NCBI RefSeq assembly: GCF_001592105.1
Contig: NZ_BCWE01000002.1
Coordinates: 62,001-126,000 of the forward strand
Origin: Desulfolucanica intricata
Lineage (GTDB): Bacteria > Bacillota > Desulfotomaculia > Desulfotomaculales > Desulfofarciminaceae
Length of the DNA stretch: 64,000 nt
Reading direction: 5' to 3'
The notes under the pieces are model-generated. The model did no database searches. It saw nothing but the letters and a program-made list of their open reading frames with translations, and was not told the origin of the DNA. The translations under genes were made by a program, and so were the position numbers. Positions 44,983 to 53,238 of the stretch are shown one piece after another; the first letter of the stretch is position 1; each line of letters begins with the position of its first letter.

Positions 44983-45147
44983 TTATTTTTTATCCTCTTC
45001 CGCCGGAATGATTTTCATATCACAGCAGCCGTGGCTTTTCTTTGGTTTATCCTTAACTTCTACAATTTCCATGTCGCAGCAGTCTTTTTTCGGTTTCTTA
45101 AACATTCCCAAAAAACCTTTACGCTCTTCTTTCTTAGTAGCGGACAT
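44983..45147 (-). CDS. 54-residue protein with two CCDM metal-binding-like repeats
   Basis: ATG 45147 with GGGGG upstream. The peptide contains two similar units, KKDCCDMEIVEV (about 21-32) and SHGCCDMKIIPA (38-49), in a Lys/Glu-rich setting, preceded by a basic GFLGMFKKPKK. Vicinal Cys pairs with Asp fit binding of As(III) or another soft metal. Third gene after a PadR regulator and a CSC-motif permease, so perhaps their metal(loid) chaperone. I know no named family. Confidence 0.72.
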   Translation of the reverse strand: MSATKKEERKGFLGMFKKPKKDCCDMEIVEVKDKPKKSHGCCDMKIIPAEEDKK

Positions 45148-45197
45148 ATTAAAACCCCCTTTGTTTTTTAAATGCCGTCGCTCTCGACATGATTAAA

Positions 45198-45485
45198 CTA
45201 GGCTGTTTTATTTTTCTGGTCGGCAACAAATTTCTTGTACTCCTTGAGGAAAAGTCTTTGGTACTCCTGTCGGGCGGAGTCCGGGATATAATTTTTTTCC
45301 TCCAGCCTCTTGGTGATTTCTTCGGCCGTATCGTCATTTGCCTGCCAGCCCTCTGCGTAGAGGGCTGCAAGTACCCCTTTCAGACCAATTACCCCCACTT
45401 GGGTGCCGTCCAGAAAGGTAAGCTTGGTCAGGTCCCGTACAGGCGGCGCGCAGCAGACGCATCCCGGGTTAGCTCTATTAGACAT
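45198..45485 (-). CDS. small GT-VG family protein with CVCC motif
   Basis: 95 residues from ATG 45485 (GGAGG upstream). NPGCVCCAPPVRDL near the start, then KLTFLDGTQVGVIGLKGVL and NYIPDSARQEYQRLFLKEYKK. The last two blocks recur in the protein at 52884-53126 (GTVGILGLDLIM, NYIPGSAREKYAEALYREYVK). Unknown family; both copies stand directly beside a soft-metal transporter, so a role in metalloid delivery is inferred. Confidence 0.72.
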   Translation of the reverse strand: MSNRANPGCVCCAPPVRDLTKLTFLDGTQVGVIGLKGVLAALYAEGWQANDDTAEEITKRLEEKNYIPDSARQEYQRLFLKEYKKFVADQKNKTA

Positions 45486-45636
45486 GGCTTTACCTCCCAT
45501 ACTCTTTTTCACGTTCCGCGAACCGTGTAAGCAAAGCAATTCATTTGACGGTAAGGCTATTTTTTATCTTCTTCTGCCAGCAAGATTTTCCTCTTGCTTA
45601 GTGTCGGCCTTATTAAATGTTGGCCATATTAAATTT

Positions 45637-46560
45637 TTAAAATACCAGATTGAAGAAATACCCGGCCAGGGCGGCCACCGCCAGTATGGTAATCACAAAG
45701 GCAACGACCAGCTTGCGGCGGAATATGGAGGCCAGGATAATTAATTCCGGGATGCTGGCCCCGGCACCGCCGATGACCAGCGCCATCACCGCCCCGATGC
45801 TCATGCCCTTGCCTAAAAGTACGGCGCTGATGGGGATAATGGTTTCCGCCCTGATATACATGGGGATGCCAATCAGGGCGGCTACCGGCACGGCCAGGGG
45901 ATTGCCGGGGCCGGCCAGTTTGATTACCAGCGACTCGGGTACAAAGCTGTAAATAAAGGCACCGATGGCCGCGCCCAGCAGCAGGTAGGGGAAAACCTGG
46001 CGAAACAAGGACCAGGCCATCCCGCCGGCCCGTTTAAATTTAATATTTAAAGTAACCGGTTCCGCAGTGGCGGCAATTTCCTCCATTCCTTCGGAACAGC
46101 AGCCCCGGCGGATAACCACTTTTTTATACTGGTCGGCCAGCCCCAACTTTTCCCACAGCAGGCCCGTAAAAACAGCGGCTAAAAAAGTGATACCGGCATA
46201 AACAGCAGTAACTTTTAGCCCCAGCAGGCTTAAAAACAAACCGAGGATTACCGGGTTTAAAAGCGGCGAAGCAACTAAAAATGACATGGCTGCTCCGAAA
46301 GGAGCGCCGCCGTTTAACAGCCCCACCAGGATGGGGATGGTGGAGCAGGAACAAAAAGGGGTCAGTGCCCCCAGCGCGGCACCAATAATATTACCAATGA
46401 TTTTTTTCTGTCTGGTTAAAATTCTTTGAATTGTTTCGGGCGGGATAAATTCTTGCAACAGCCCCACCAGAAAGGTGATACCGATAAACAATAGGACCAG
46501 TTCCCCGGCGATAACCAGGAAAAACCTGCCCGCCTCAGCTAAATTATTTAGCTCAAACAT
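45637..46560 (-). CDS. permease of the DUF318/ArsP-like family, CSCS motif
   Basis: 307 residues, ~8 helices. GALTPFCSCSTIPILVGLLN carries the conserved thiol motif, with the repeat partner AETIIPISAVLLGKGMSIGA in the second half. A cytoplasmic loop has a vicinal pair (RRGCCSEGMEE). Exports or imports a soft metal(loid) compound; substrate unknown. Follows the PadR gene by 16 bases. Same family as 48274-49236, where the first Cys codon is TGA. Confidence 0.9.
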   Translation of the reverse strand: MFELNNLAEAGRFFLVIAGELVLLFIGITFLVGLLQEFIPPETIQRILTRQKKIIGNIIGAALGALTPFCSCSTIPILVGLLNGGAPFGAAMSFLVASPLLNPVILGLFLSLLGLKVTAVYAGITFLAAVFTGLLWEKLGLADQYKKVVIRRGCCSEGMEEIAATAEPVTLNIKFKRAGGMAWSLFRQVFPYLLLGAAIGAFIYSFVPESLVIKLAGPGNPLAVPVAALIGIPMYIRAETIIPISAVLLGKGMSIGAVMALVIGGAGASIPELIILASIFRRKLVVAFVITILAVAALAGYFFNLVF

Positions 46561-46576
46561 ATTTCATCCCCCCAAT

Positions 46577-46927
46577 TCACACCTGATCAATGCTGTTGTC
46601 GTTGACTTCTTTTAAAATATATTGGGCTGCCTTGCCCCACGCCCTGGTTGCCGTTTGATAAGCCTGTATACCTTTGTCGGTAAGGGTATAGACCTTGCGC
46701 TCCCGGTTGCCCACCGTCTGAATTTGTGAAGTAACCAGGCCTTTTTGTTCAAATTCATGCAATACAGGATATAGGCTACCCTCGGTGGGGGCGCAACAAC
46801 CTTCCGTCAAAGCGGACACTTCCTTGGCAATTTCGTAACCATGCAGCGAGCGGCAGCACAATACCCGCAATATAAAAAACCGGGATAAACTCATCCTGAT
46901 TAGGCCGTTCCAATATTCTTCCGTCAA
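46577..46927 (-). CDS. PadR family regulator with CC insertion
   Basis: About 116 residues if translation begins at the TTG at 46927 after AAAGGTGGTG (longer frame to 46963). PadR winged helix: RFFILRVLCCRSLHGYEIAKEV, TEGSLYPVLHEFEQKGLV, NRERKVYTLTDKG. Contains LCCRS and EGCCAPTEG vicinal pairs not usual in PadR, probably the metal(loid) sensor. First gene of the leftward permease operon. Confidence 0.85.
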   Translation of the reverse strand: MTEEYWNGLIRMSLSRFFILRVLCCRSLHGYEIAKEVSALTEGCCAPTEGSLYPVLHEFEQKGLVTSQIQTVGNRERKVYTLTDKGIQAYQTATRAWGKAAQYILKEVNDNSIDQV

Positions 46928-47109
46928 ATATTTAATATGTATCACCACCTTTGCATATACCACTAATGCATAGCCCTTAGATGTATAATAGGTTAAAAAA
47001 ATTGGCGTGTCAATATTTTTTATCTTTAAAAAGTAGACGTTGACTTTTAAAAAAATGAAACATTATTATAAATAAGCTATACAATATCAAAGACACAGGG
47101 AGGTTAAAA

Positions 47110-47466
47110 ATGTTTTTTAGATCGATAAGTCTTTTTTTTCTGGCCGGTTTGGCTGAAATCTTAGGTGGGTATTTTATATGGATTTGGCTCCGGGATGGCG
47201 CCTCTGTAGTATGGGGTTTAACCGGCGGTATTATATTAATAGCTTACGGAGTGATACCTACACTGCAAAACTTTCCCGATTTTGGGCGCATTTACGCGGC
47301 TTACGGGGGTGTGTTTATTATCATGTCGATTTTATGGGGCTGGTGGATTGACGGGGTAACTCCCGATTTTTATGATTGGCTTGGTACATTTGTGGCTTTA
47401 ATTGGTACGGTAATAATCTTATGGTACCCCCGTAAGGGACAAGAAAAGGAGGCTGCCGGTCAATGA
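47110..47466 (+). CDS. YnfA family (UPF0060) small membrane protein
   Basis: 118 residues, four helices, family pattern [42 protein letters not shown] and W.DG..PD.YDW.G. YnfA proteins resemble small multidrug-resistance pumps. Overlaps the next YnfA gene by four bases (ATGA), suggesting a heteromeric pair. Confidence 0.93.
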   Translation: MFFRSISLFFLAGLAEILGGYFIWIWLRDGASVVWGLTGGIILIAYGVIPTLQNFPDFGRIYAAYGGVFIIMSILWGWWIDGVTPDFYDWLGTFVALIGTVIILWYPRKGQEKEAAGQ

Positions 47467-47786
47467 TTAAATCAGCTATACTCTTTATCCTGGCCGGTCT
47501 GGCCGAAATTGGCGGTGGATATTTGGTGTGGTTGTGGCTGCGTGAGCAAAAGGGATTATGGTTAGGTATCATCGGAGCTGTAATCTTGGTACTGTATGGT
47601 GTAATACCAACCTTGCAAGAATACCCTCATTTTGGCAGAGTATATGCGGCCTACGGTGGCATTTTTATTGTTTTATCACTGTTATGGGGGTGGTTTATTG
47701 ACAAAAAAAGGCCCGACAAGTATGATTGGATCGGTTCCTGCGTTGCTCTTGCCGGTGCCGCAATAATTATCTGGACTCCAAGGTAA
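47463..47786 (+). CDS. YnfA family (UPF0060) small membrane protein
   Basis: 107 residues, second of the tandem pair: [58 protein letters not shown]. The two differ mainly in loop charges, as in paired SMR pumps with opposite topologies. Followed by the CopZ-like gene. Confidence 0.93.
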   Translation: MIKSAILFILAGLAEIGGGYLVWLWLREQKGLWLGIIGAVILVLYGVIPTLQEYPHFGRVYAAYGGIFIVLSLLWGWFIDKKRPDKYDWIGSCVALAGAAIIIWTPR

Positions 47787-47806
47787 GATTAGAGGTGCTA
47801 AATATA

Positions 47807-48277
47807 GTGTCAAATATAGTATGTGGTTTTAATGTGTCGGATCATATTAATGCACTTTGTCCTGACTGCAATACACCAGGCAAAAAAATAAGGCCGGAAA
47901 CGCTAAAGAGTTTGCTCAAAAACGATCGCCTCCCGGCCAACCCAAATGGTTACAGTCTGTGTTTATCTCCTGAATGTAATGTTATATATTTTGGAGAACA
48001 GACCTTTTTAAAAGACGATATCAAAGTGAAGGTCTGGTTTAAGGAATCAGATTCGGATACACCGGTGTGTTATTGCCGAAACGTAACGGCCAAAGATATA
48101 TTTGAGCATATAGCTGTAAGAGGCTGCTGCAATAATATTGAAGACATCCAATCCCATACGGGGGCTAATACCGGTAAAGATTGCCTAACCCAAAACCCCG
48201 CAGGTTCGTGATGTAGACCGGCAGTGCAATCGGTGATTGCCAAAGCTCTAAATATTAGAAATCGGCAAAAGGACTAA
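47807..48277 (+). CDS. CopZ-like zinc/[2Fe-2S] protein with in-frame TGA at a Cys position
   Basis: Start GTG 47807 (GAGGTG seven bases upstream); 134 codons to TGA 48209-48211, then 21 more codons to TAA 48275. Zinc-ribbon CPDCNTPGKKI...LCLSPECNVIYFG and PVCYCRNVTAKDI (two Fe-S Cys) match the N-terminal domain of Archaeoglobus CopZ. Relatives go on with NP.G.CC and a helix; here it reads NPAGS-(TGA)-C, then RPAVQSVIAKALN. So TGA stands where the first Cys of the CC pair belongs. A hairpin with a GGT loop follows (48220-48241). Either Sec, or a truncated protein. Confidence 0.65.
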
Positions 48278-49236
48278 TGTAGAAACCGCCAGCCCACCGC
48301 GTTGAACAGGTAACCCGTAAAAATTATGGCCAGGCCCACCACCGCGATGAAGATGGCGATCAGGCGGGGCTTTAAAACTTTGCGCAGGATAATCATTTCC
48401 GGGAAGGACAGAGCGGTAATGGACATCATGAAGGCCAAAGCGGTGCCCACCGCCACCCCTTTACCCAATAACGCCTGCACTACTGGGATGGTGCCCACGG
48501 CATTGGAATACAGGGGGATGCCCAGCAGCACCGCAATAGGTACGGCCAAGGGATTGCCCGGACCGGCCCATCTGGTTAAAAGGTCTGCCGGGGCGTAGCC
48601 GTGGATAGCGGCACCTACGCCGATGCCGATCAATACGTAAATCCAAATGCGGCTCACGATATCCTTAACGTCGTCCCAGGCGTAGGCTATCCTTTCCCGC
48701 CAGGTCATTTCCGCCGCTTCGGCGGTGCCCATCCTGGTTTGATATACATATCCTTCAACTTGGTTTTCCAGGCCCATTCTACCGATAAGAACGCCTCCCA
48801 CAATGGCCACGGCCAATCCGCTAACCACGTACAGGGCGGCCAGTTTCCAGCCCAGCACGGCAATCAACATGACCACGGAAACCTCGTTCACAATGGGTGA
48901 GCTAATTAAAAACGAAAACGTTATTCCCAGTGGAATGCCCGATTCCACGAAACCTATAAATATAGGCACCGAGGAGCACGATCAGAAGGGCGTAACCGCA
49001 CCCAGCGCCGCGGCCATAAAATGCCCGGTATACAGGTTATGCCGGCTGAGGATTTGCCGCGTTTTCTCCGGCGGGAAAAAACTCCGGATAACGCTGATAA
49101 TAAAAATCATTAGTGCCAGTAAGAGGATTATTTTAATGGTATCGTAAACAAAAAAGTTTACCGCTTCGCCCAATCGGGTATGCGGCGACAAACCCAGCAG
49201 TTGATAGACCACGTAGTCGGCGAAACCTTGGATCAA
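48274..49236 (-). CDS. DUF318/ArsP-like permease with in-frame TGA replacing the first motif Cys
   Basis: One continuous frame of ~320 codons from TTG 49236 (GGAGG eight bases upstream) with a single interruption, TGA at 48984-48982. Around it the sequence is GAVTPF-(TGA)-SCSSVPIFIGFV; the paralogue at 45637-46560 has GALTPFCSCSTIPILVGLL. So TGA replaces exactly the first Cys of the transport motif. The frame is otherwise intact, with ~8 helices and the second-half motif YSNAVGTIPVVQALLGKGVA. A 7-bp perfect stem with a GCCCG/CGGGC loop follows (48930-48948). Selenocysteine insertion is the most economical reading; a nonsense mutation is the alternative. Confidence 0.78.
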
Positions 49237-49368
49237 TATGTCCACCTCCTGGCACTAGCTTGACCGGCGGGGTAAAAATTAATAGCTATATCATTCTGGT
49301 GTATTTGCTAATTGGTGATGTGATTTACCAATAAATTACTATTACTAATGATATTTAACAAAAAGCTG

Positions 49369-49414
49369 TTGACACGAAAGACGGTAGAGAATTATTATAT
49401 AAGCAAATTATTAT
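49369..49414 (+). promoter_or_regulatory. promoter with 16-bp-period direct-repeat operator
   Basis: TTGACA 49369-49374, 18-base spacer, TATTAT 49393-49398. AATTATTAT occurs at 49390-49398 and again at 49406-49414. Near-copy of the module at 52772-52816; the following ~80 bases are also similar. Confidence 0.72.
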
Positions 49415-49479
49415 GTAGTATTTTTGCCACAATATATAAATGTGCTTTTATATTTTAATTGAGCTGGGGATAATTGAGG

Positions 49480-49670
49480 TTGGCTAAATGCTATGGCCCC
49501 GGTGCAACCGGTGGCGAACTTGTGAAAACCATGAAAAGACGAGGCCGAGCTTTTAAAGTGCTTAACCAGCCCTGGAAGAAATTGCGGCCCGCCCGGTAAT
49601 GTCCGATGAAGTGCAGGAAGTAATTATTGCCAGTTTTAAGCAGGAATTAGGAATAACATTTTTAGTATAG
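49480..49670 (+). pseudogene. degraded small Cys protein gene
   Basis: Starts LAKCYGPGATGGELVKTM from a TTG exactly where the 52884 gene starts LAKCCDPGAP, after a duplicated promoter region. After two frame slips it ends LEEIAARPVMSDEVQEVIIA SFKQELG. A formerly intact ~65-residue protein, now broken. Confidence 0.6.
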
Positions 49671-49717
49671 AAAACCGTATAGTTTAGCCGGGTGGGTAAT
49701 CTCGGAGGTGATTATTA

Positions 49718-50902
49718 ATGCGTAAACACTTGCTGAAGTCTTTTTTTGCAGGTATAAAACACGCCAATTTCGAGGTGGTGTACTGGGACGGGGAAACAGC
49801 CCGGTACGGAGACGGGCAGCCCCGGGTGAGAGTGATCTTTAATGAGCCGCTGCCGCTAAACTTTAACCTGGATGACCCGGTGCTTGCTTTCGGTGAAGCA
49901 TACATGGATGATATCGTTGATTTCGAAGGCAGCCTGGAGGAGATTTTCCGTTTGGCCGAATTAAACAAGGACAGCATTCCCGGTAGCTTGACCGAAAAGG
50001 CGGTTTCAGTCGTTAAAGCACTGAGCGGCGCTGCGGCCAGGTTGAAACAAAAAAGCGATATTCAACATCATTATGACCTGGGGAACGACTTTTTTTCGCT
50101 GTGGTTGGACGAAACAATGAGTTACTCCTGCGCTTATTTTAAAACCCCCGGTGATTCCTTGTACCAGGCCCAATTGCAAAAAATTGATCACATTCTCGAA
50201 AAAATTCAGCTGCAACCGGGGGAACGCCTGTTGGACATCGGCAGCGGCTGGGGCTGGTTGATTATAAAGGCGGTTCAGGAGTATGGCGTACAAGCGCTGG
50301 GCATTACCTTAAGCGAAGAACAATACCACGCCACCAGGGAACGCATCAAGAAACTGCACCTTGAAGAACGGGTGGACGTCAAATTGCTCAATTACCTGGA
50401 CCTGGACGAGCAAGAGTACCGGTTTGACAAGATCGTCAGCGTGGGCATGTTTGAGCATGTGGGAAAAGACAACCTGCCCAAATACATGGAAAAGGTCAAC
50501 AAGTTACTTGCTCCCGGCGGGCTGTCCATGCTGCATACCATTACCGGGATGCGGGAAAGGCCCGTGAACTCCTGGATTGCAAAATACATCTTTCCCGGCG
50601 GCTATATCCCTTCTTTGCGGGAAACGGTGTGGCTGCTGCCCGAATATGATTTTCACCTGCTGCACGCGGAAAGCTTGCGTATGCACTACGCCATAACCCT
50701 GGATCGCTGGTATGAAAACTTTTTAAAGCACATTAACAACATAGAGAAAAAATACGGCCACCGGTTCGTGCGTATGTGGGGCCTGTATCTGCGTGGCTGT
50801 GCCGCTTCTTTCAGGGTATCCGGTTTGAACATCTACCAGCTGTTGTTCTCCAAGGGTCTGAATAACAACCTGCCGCTGACCTTGGAACACGTTTACCTTT
50901 AA
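49718..50902 (+). CDS. cyclopropane-fatty-acyl-phospholipid synthase family methyltransferase
   Basis: 394 residues, normal length. AdoMet site LLDIGSGWGWLIIKAVQEYG (~170), KSDIQHHYDLGNDFFSLWLD and MSYSCAYF (substrate region), VSVGMFEHVGKDNLPKYMEK, and the C-terminal YENFLKHINNI...RMWGLYLRGCAASFR. Transfers a methylene/methyl from AdoMet to unsaturated acyl chains of membrane lipids. Heads a group with the Fe-S and DUF169 genes (35- and 85-base gaps). Confidence 0.93.
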   Translation: MRKHLLKSFFAGIKHANFEVVYWDGETARYGDGQPRVRVIFNEPLPLNFNLDDPVLAFGEAYMDDIVDFEGSLEEIFRLAELNKDSIPGSLTEKAVSVVKALSGAAARLKQKSDIQHHYDLGNDFFSLWLDETMSYSCAYFKTPGDSLYQAQLQKIDHILEKIQLQPGERLLDIGSGWGWLIIKAVQEYGVQALGITLSEEQYHATRERIKKLHLEERVDVKLLNYLDLDEQEYRFDKIVSVGMFEHVGKDNLPKYMEKVNKLLAPGGLSMLHTITGMRERPVNSWIAKYIFPGGYIPSLRETVWLLPEYDFHLLHAESLRMHYAITLDRWYENFLKHINNIEKKYGHRFVRMWGLYLRGCAASFRVSGLNIYQLLFSKGLNNNLPLTLEHVYL

Positions 50903-50937
50903 AGAAAGATAGGGTTGGAAGGAGGTGAGAAACGGAA

Positions 50938-51468
50938 GTGGCTTTAAACTACGAGATCATCGGTATGGCACCCTGTCTGGCCGACGGGGCCAGGGTAAGG
51001 GTTACCGCTATGTGGAACCAGGATACAGGTGAATTGCTGCCCTACGTTAACGCTGTGGTCAAATACGCTTCCCTTGACCCCGGAGGAGTGTCAATAACTT
51101 TTAAATACCGGGGCTGCCCGGTAATTCTGGAAAGGCGGCGGGTAACCCTGGGTCAGCTGGCCGATCTGGACGAAGCCGAGGATATCATGGAGGACCTGGT
51201 GGATTTTTTACGCCGGGTGCGCAACAAGAAAGCAGAAATAACGCCCCTTAACCAACCGAAACCGCAACCCCAGGTGCATGAAATAATCAGGCTACTGCCC
51301 CGCACCAATTGCGGCCAGTGCGGTGAGTCCACCTGCACGGCTTTCGCCCTGAAACTGGTGTTGGACCGGCAGAAAGCGGAAAACTGCCTGCCCCTGACCG
51401 GCGATGAGATCCGCGCGGTGCTTAAAGTGTTGGAATCGCTGGATAACCGGCAGTTGATGATTAAATAA
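50938..51468 (+). CDS. Fe-S domain protein, paralogue of 35869-36399
   Basis: 176 residues from GTG 50938 (GGAGGTGAG upstream). N-terminal unknown domain (MAPCLADGARVRVTAMWNQD), C-terminal RTNCGQCGESTCTAFALKLV with Cys C-x2-C-x4-C and a fourth at AENCLPL. Same architecture as the protein next to the cysteine desulfurase. Probable electron carrier or metalloid-binding factor. Confidence 0.82.
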   Translation: MALNYEIIGMAPCLADGARVRVTAMWNQDTGELLPYVNAVVKYASLDPGGVSITFKYRGCPVILERRRVTLGQLADLDEAEDIMEDLVDFLRRVRNKKAEITPLNQPKPQPQVHEIIRLLPRTNCGQCGESTCTAFALKLVLDRQKAENCLPLTGDEIRAVLKVLESLDNRQLMIK

Positions 51469-51553
51469 CTATACACTGAAAATTTTTTTACCCAGGTAGA
51501 TAAATAAATGTTTATATATTTATTAGATTAATCAAAAAGGGGAGTTTACAATA

Positions 51554-52288
51554 ATGAGTAGTGCTGATTACAGTGCCAGGATGATCAATTTGCTCGGGTT
51601 GGAGTGCCCGCCTTTGGCCGCCAAATTCCTGAAACCGGGTGAGCCGGTGCCGGAAGGTTACGACAATAGCAAGAAAATGCGCTACTGCCAGGCGCTGATG
51701 ATGGGCAAGCACGGCCATAAAGTGCTGGTCAACGGAGACAACATCACCTGCCCGGCATCTGCTTCGGCGTTTGGTTTCAAACCGCTGCCGGAAAAACTGC
51801 AAAACGGCCAAATGATGACCGGCATGGGCCTTTTCGGCAACCCTGCGGCGGCAGCCAAAACTATCGGCCTGATGCCCCGCATGAAACCCGGTGAATGTGC
51901 CGGCGTACTGGTGGCACCGCTGGCTCAGGCGGATTTTATTCCCGATGTGGTGGTGCTGGAAGGGAAACCGGAAAAGCTGATGTGGGTGGCTCTGGCCGAT
52001 ATATTTGAAGCAGGCGGTAGACACGGCTTCCAGACCGGCGTGTTCCAGGCCACCTGCATTGATGCCACTCTGGTGCCGTACCAAACCGGTAAGCTCAATG
52101 CCAACCTGGGCTGCTATGGCTGCCGGGATGCCACCGATATTCCCGAGGTGGAGTGCCTGCTGGGCTTTCCCGCCGGTAGTCTGAACAAAATAGTTGACGG
52201 TCTCGAAAAACTGGCTGAGAAAGCTATTCCACGTTCTCGGGCTAAAGGCGCCTATAACTCGATGGCAGCCTGTGACGGCCAGCACTAA
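51554..52288 (+). CDS. DUF169 family protein
   Basis: 244 residues. Family features RYCQALMMGKHGHKVLVNGD, ITCPASASAFGFKPLPE, VVVLEGKPEKLMWVALAD, and Cys-rich ATCIDATLVPYQTGKLNANL followed by GCYGCRDATDIP. DUF169 proteins occur in anaerobes near methyltransferase and Fe-S genes; role unknown. Co-directional with the Fe-S gene. Confidence 0.9.
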   Translation: MSSADYSARMINLLGLECPPLAAKFLKPGEPVPEGYDNSKKMRYCQALMMGKHGHKVLVNGDNITCPASASAFGFKPLPEKLQNGQMMTGMGLFGNPAAAAKTIGLMPRMKPGECAGVLVAPLAQADFIPDVVVLEGKPEKLMWVALADIFEAGGRHGFQTGVFQATCIDATLVPYQTGKLNANLGCYGCRDATDIPEVECLLGFPAGSLNKIVDGLEKLAEKAIPRSRAKGAYNSMAACDGQH

Positions 52289-52332
52289 TCCGGAACGCTC
52301 AACTCAATTATCTTTCACACGGCATGCAGTAA

Positions 52333-52363
52333 GGGGACACACCTCCTGCGGAGGAATGTCCCC
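52333..52363. repeat. GGGGACA-family hairpin
   Basis: GGGGACA...TGTCCCC arms with an inner CCTCC/GGAGG stem, after the DUF169 gene. Member of the dispersed short palindrome family. Confidence 0.65.
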
Positions 52364-52554
52364 AACGTATGAAAAGGCCACGGCACTGTTCCGGCGGCCT
52401 TTTAAGCTTGTTAGGCATTATATGTGTCCTTATTGGCAGGGCATTTAGGAAGGCTGTATTAACCAATACAAAATAACCGAATTTATCCGGAGCACTTGTG
52501 CTAGAACCACCGAAGAAGCGGACCCTCTTGAGAGCCCGGTGATGTTAAATATAG

Positions 52555-52719
52555 ACCGAACCCACTTACATTAATTTTCGGCGGGCTGTTAATAATTTTC
52601 ATTTCCCATCCTGTACCGATTGCAAGTTCCTAGACGGCTGCTCTTATGTGGATAACAATGACGGTGATTGTTGGGGCAACAGTCGTCCTGCGCCGAATGT
52701 CTCTGGTCCAGGCAGTTGA
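52555..52719 (+). pseudogene. small Cys-rich frame without a start codon
   Basis: The frame reads ...NNFHFPSCTDCKFLDGCSYV and DNNDGDCWGNSRPAP to a stop at 52719. Four Cys in C-x2-C-x6-C-x9-C spacing look like a zinc-ribbon peptide, reminiscent of the small CxxC proteins at 37625 and 37918. No ATG, GTG or TTG with a ribosome site is present in frame, so it is probably a remnant. Confidence 0.35.
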
Positions 52720-52771
52720 TTGCCTGCCCTTAAAAATTATAAGAGCTAACAGATATTTAACAATAAAGTTA

Positions 52772-52816
52772 TTGACATGCAAGGTAATGATAATTATTAT
52801 ATAAGCAAGTTATTAT
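52772..52816 (+). promoter_or_regulatory. promoter with 16-bp-period direct-repeat operator
   Basis: TTGACA 52772-52777, 17-base spacer, TATTAT 52795-52800. AATTATTAT (52792-52800) and AGTTATTAT (52808-52816) form the same direct repeat as at 49390-49414. Drives the 52884-54724 operon, whose last gene is an ArsR. Confidence 0.78.
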
Positions 52817-52883
52817 GCATTATTTTTTTCTTAAATATATAAATGAACTTTTATATTTTAATGGAGAGGAGGTACAATTAAGG

Positions 52884-53126
52884 TTGGCTAAATGCTGTGA
52901 CCCCGGCGCACCGAGAGTATATAAGATTAAATTAGATACCGGCACGGTGGGCATATTGGGGTTAGACCTGATTATGGCCGAGGTGCGCACAATGGAGCCG
53001 CTTGCTGAAGAAGAGGCTAAAAACGAACTGCTAAAGAGAGCCGCCGCCGGCAATTATATTCCCGGTTCCGCCAGGGAAAAATATGCCGAGGCTTTATACA
53101 GGGAATACGTAAAACAAATTGAATGA
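52884..53126 (+). CDS. small GT-VG family protein
   Basis: 80 residues from TTG 52884 with GAGGAGG upstream. LAKCCDPGAPRVYKIKLDTG, then GTVGILGLDLIM and NYIPGSAREKYAEALYREYV. Homologue of 45198-45485, with one vicinal Cys pair. First gene of an operon with acr3 and arsR, so likely part of arsenite resistance. Confidence 0.72.
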   Translation: MAKCCDPGAPRVYKIKLDTGTVGILGLDLIMAEVRTMEPLAEEEAKNELLKRAAAGNYIPGSAREKYAEALYREYVKQIE

Positions 53127-53238
53127 GGAAAAAGGGCGAAGCAATAATAACGCAACTGCTAAATCAGCAACTATTTTTTTTGGCCTAAAACATAAAAGGA
53201 TTTTTATATGAAAAATAGTTTCAGGAGGTTTAAATGAT

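Noticed and set aside
51512-52285. 257-codon frame antisense to the DUF169 gene
   Set aside because: DUF169 motifs and ribosome site support the plus strand; His-rich antisense composition is typical of shadows.
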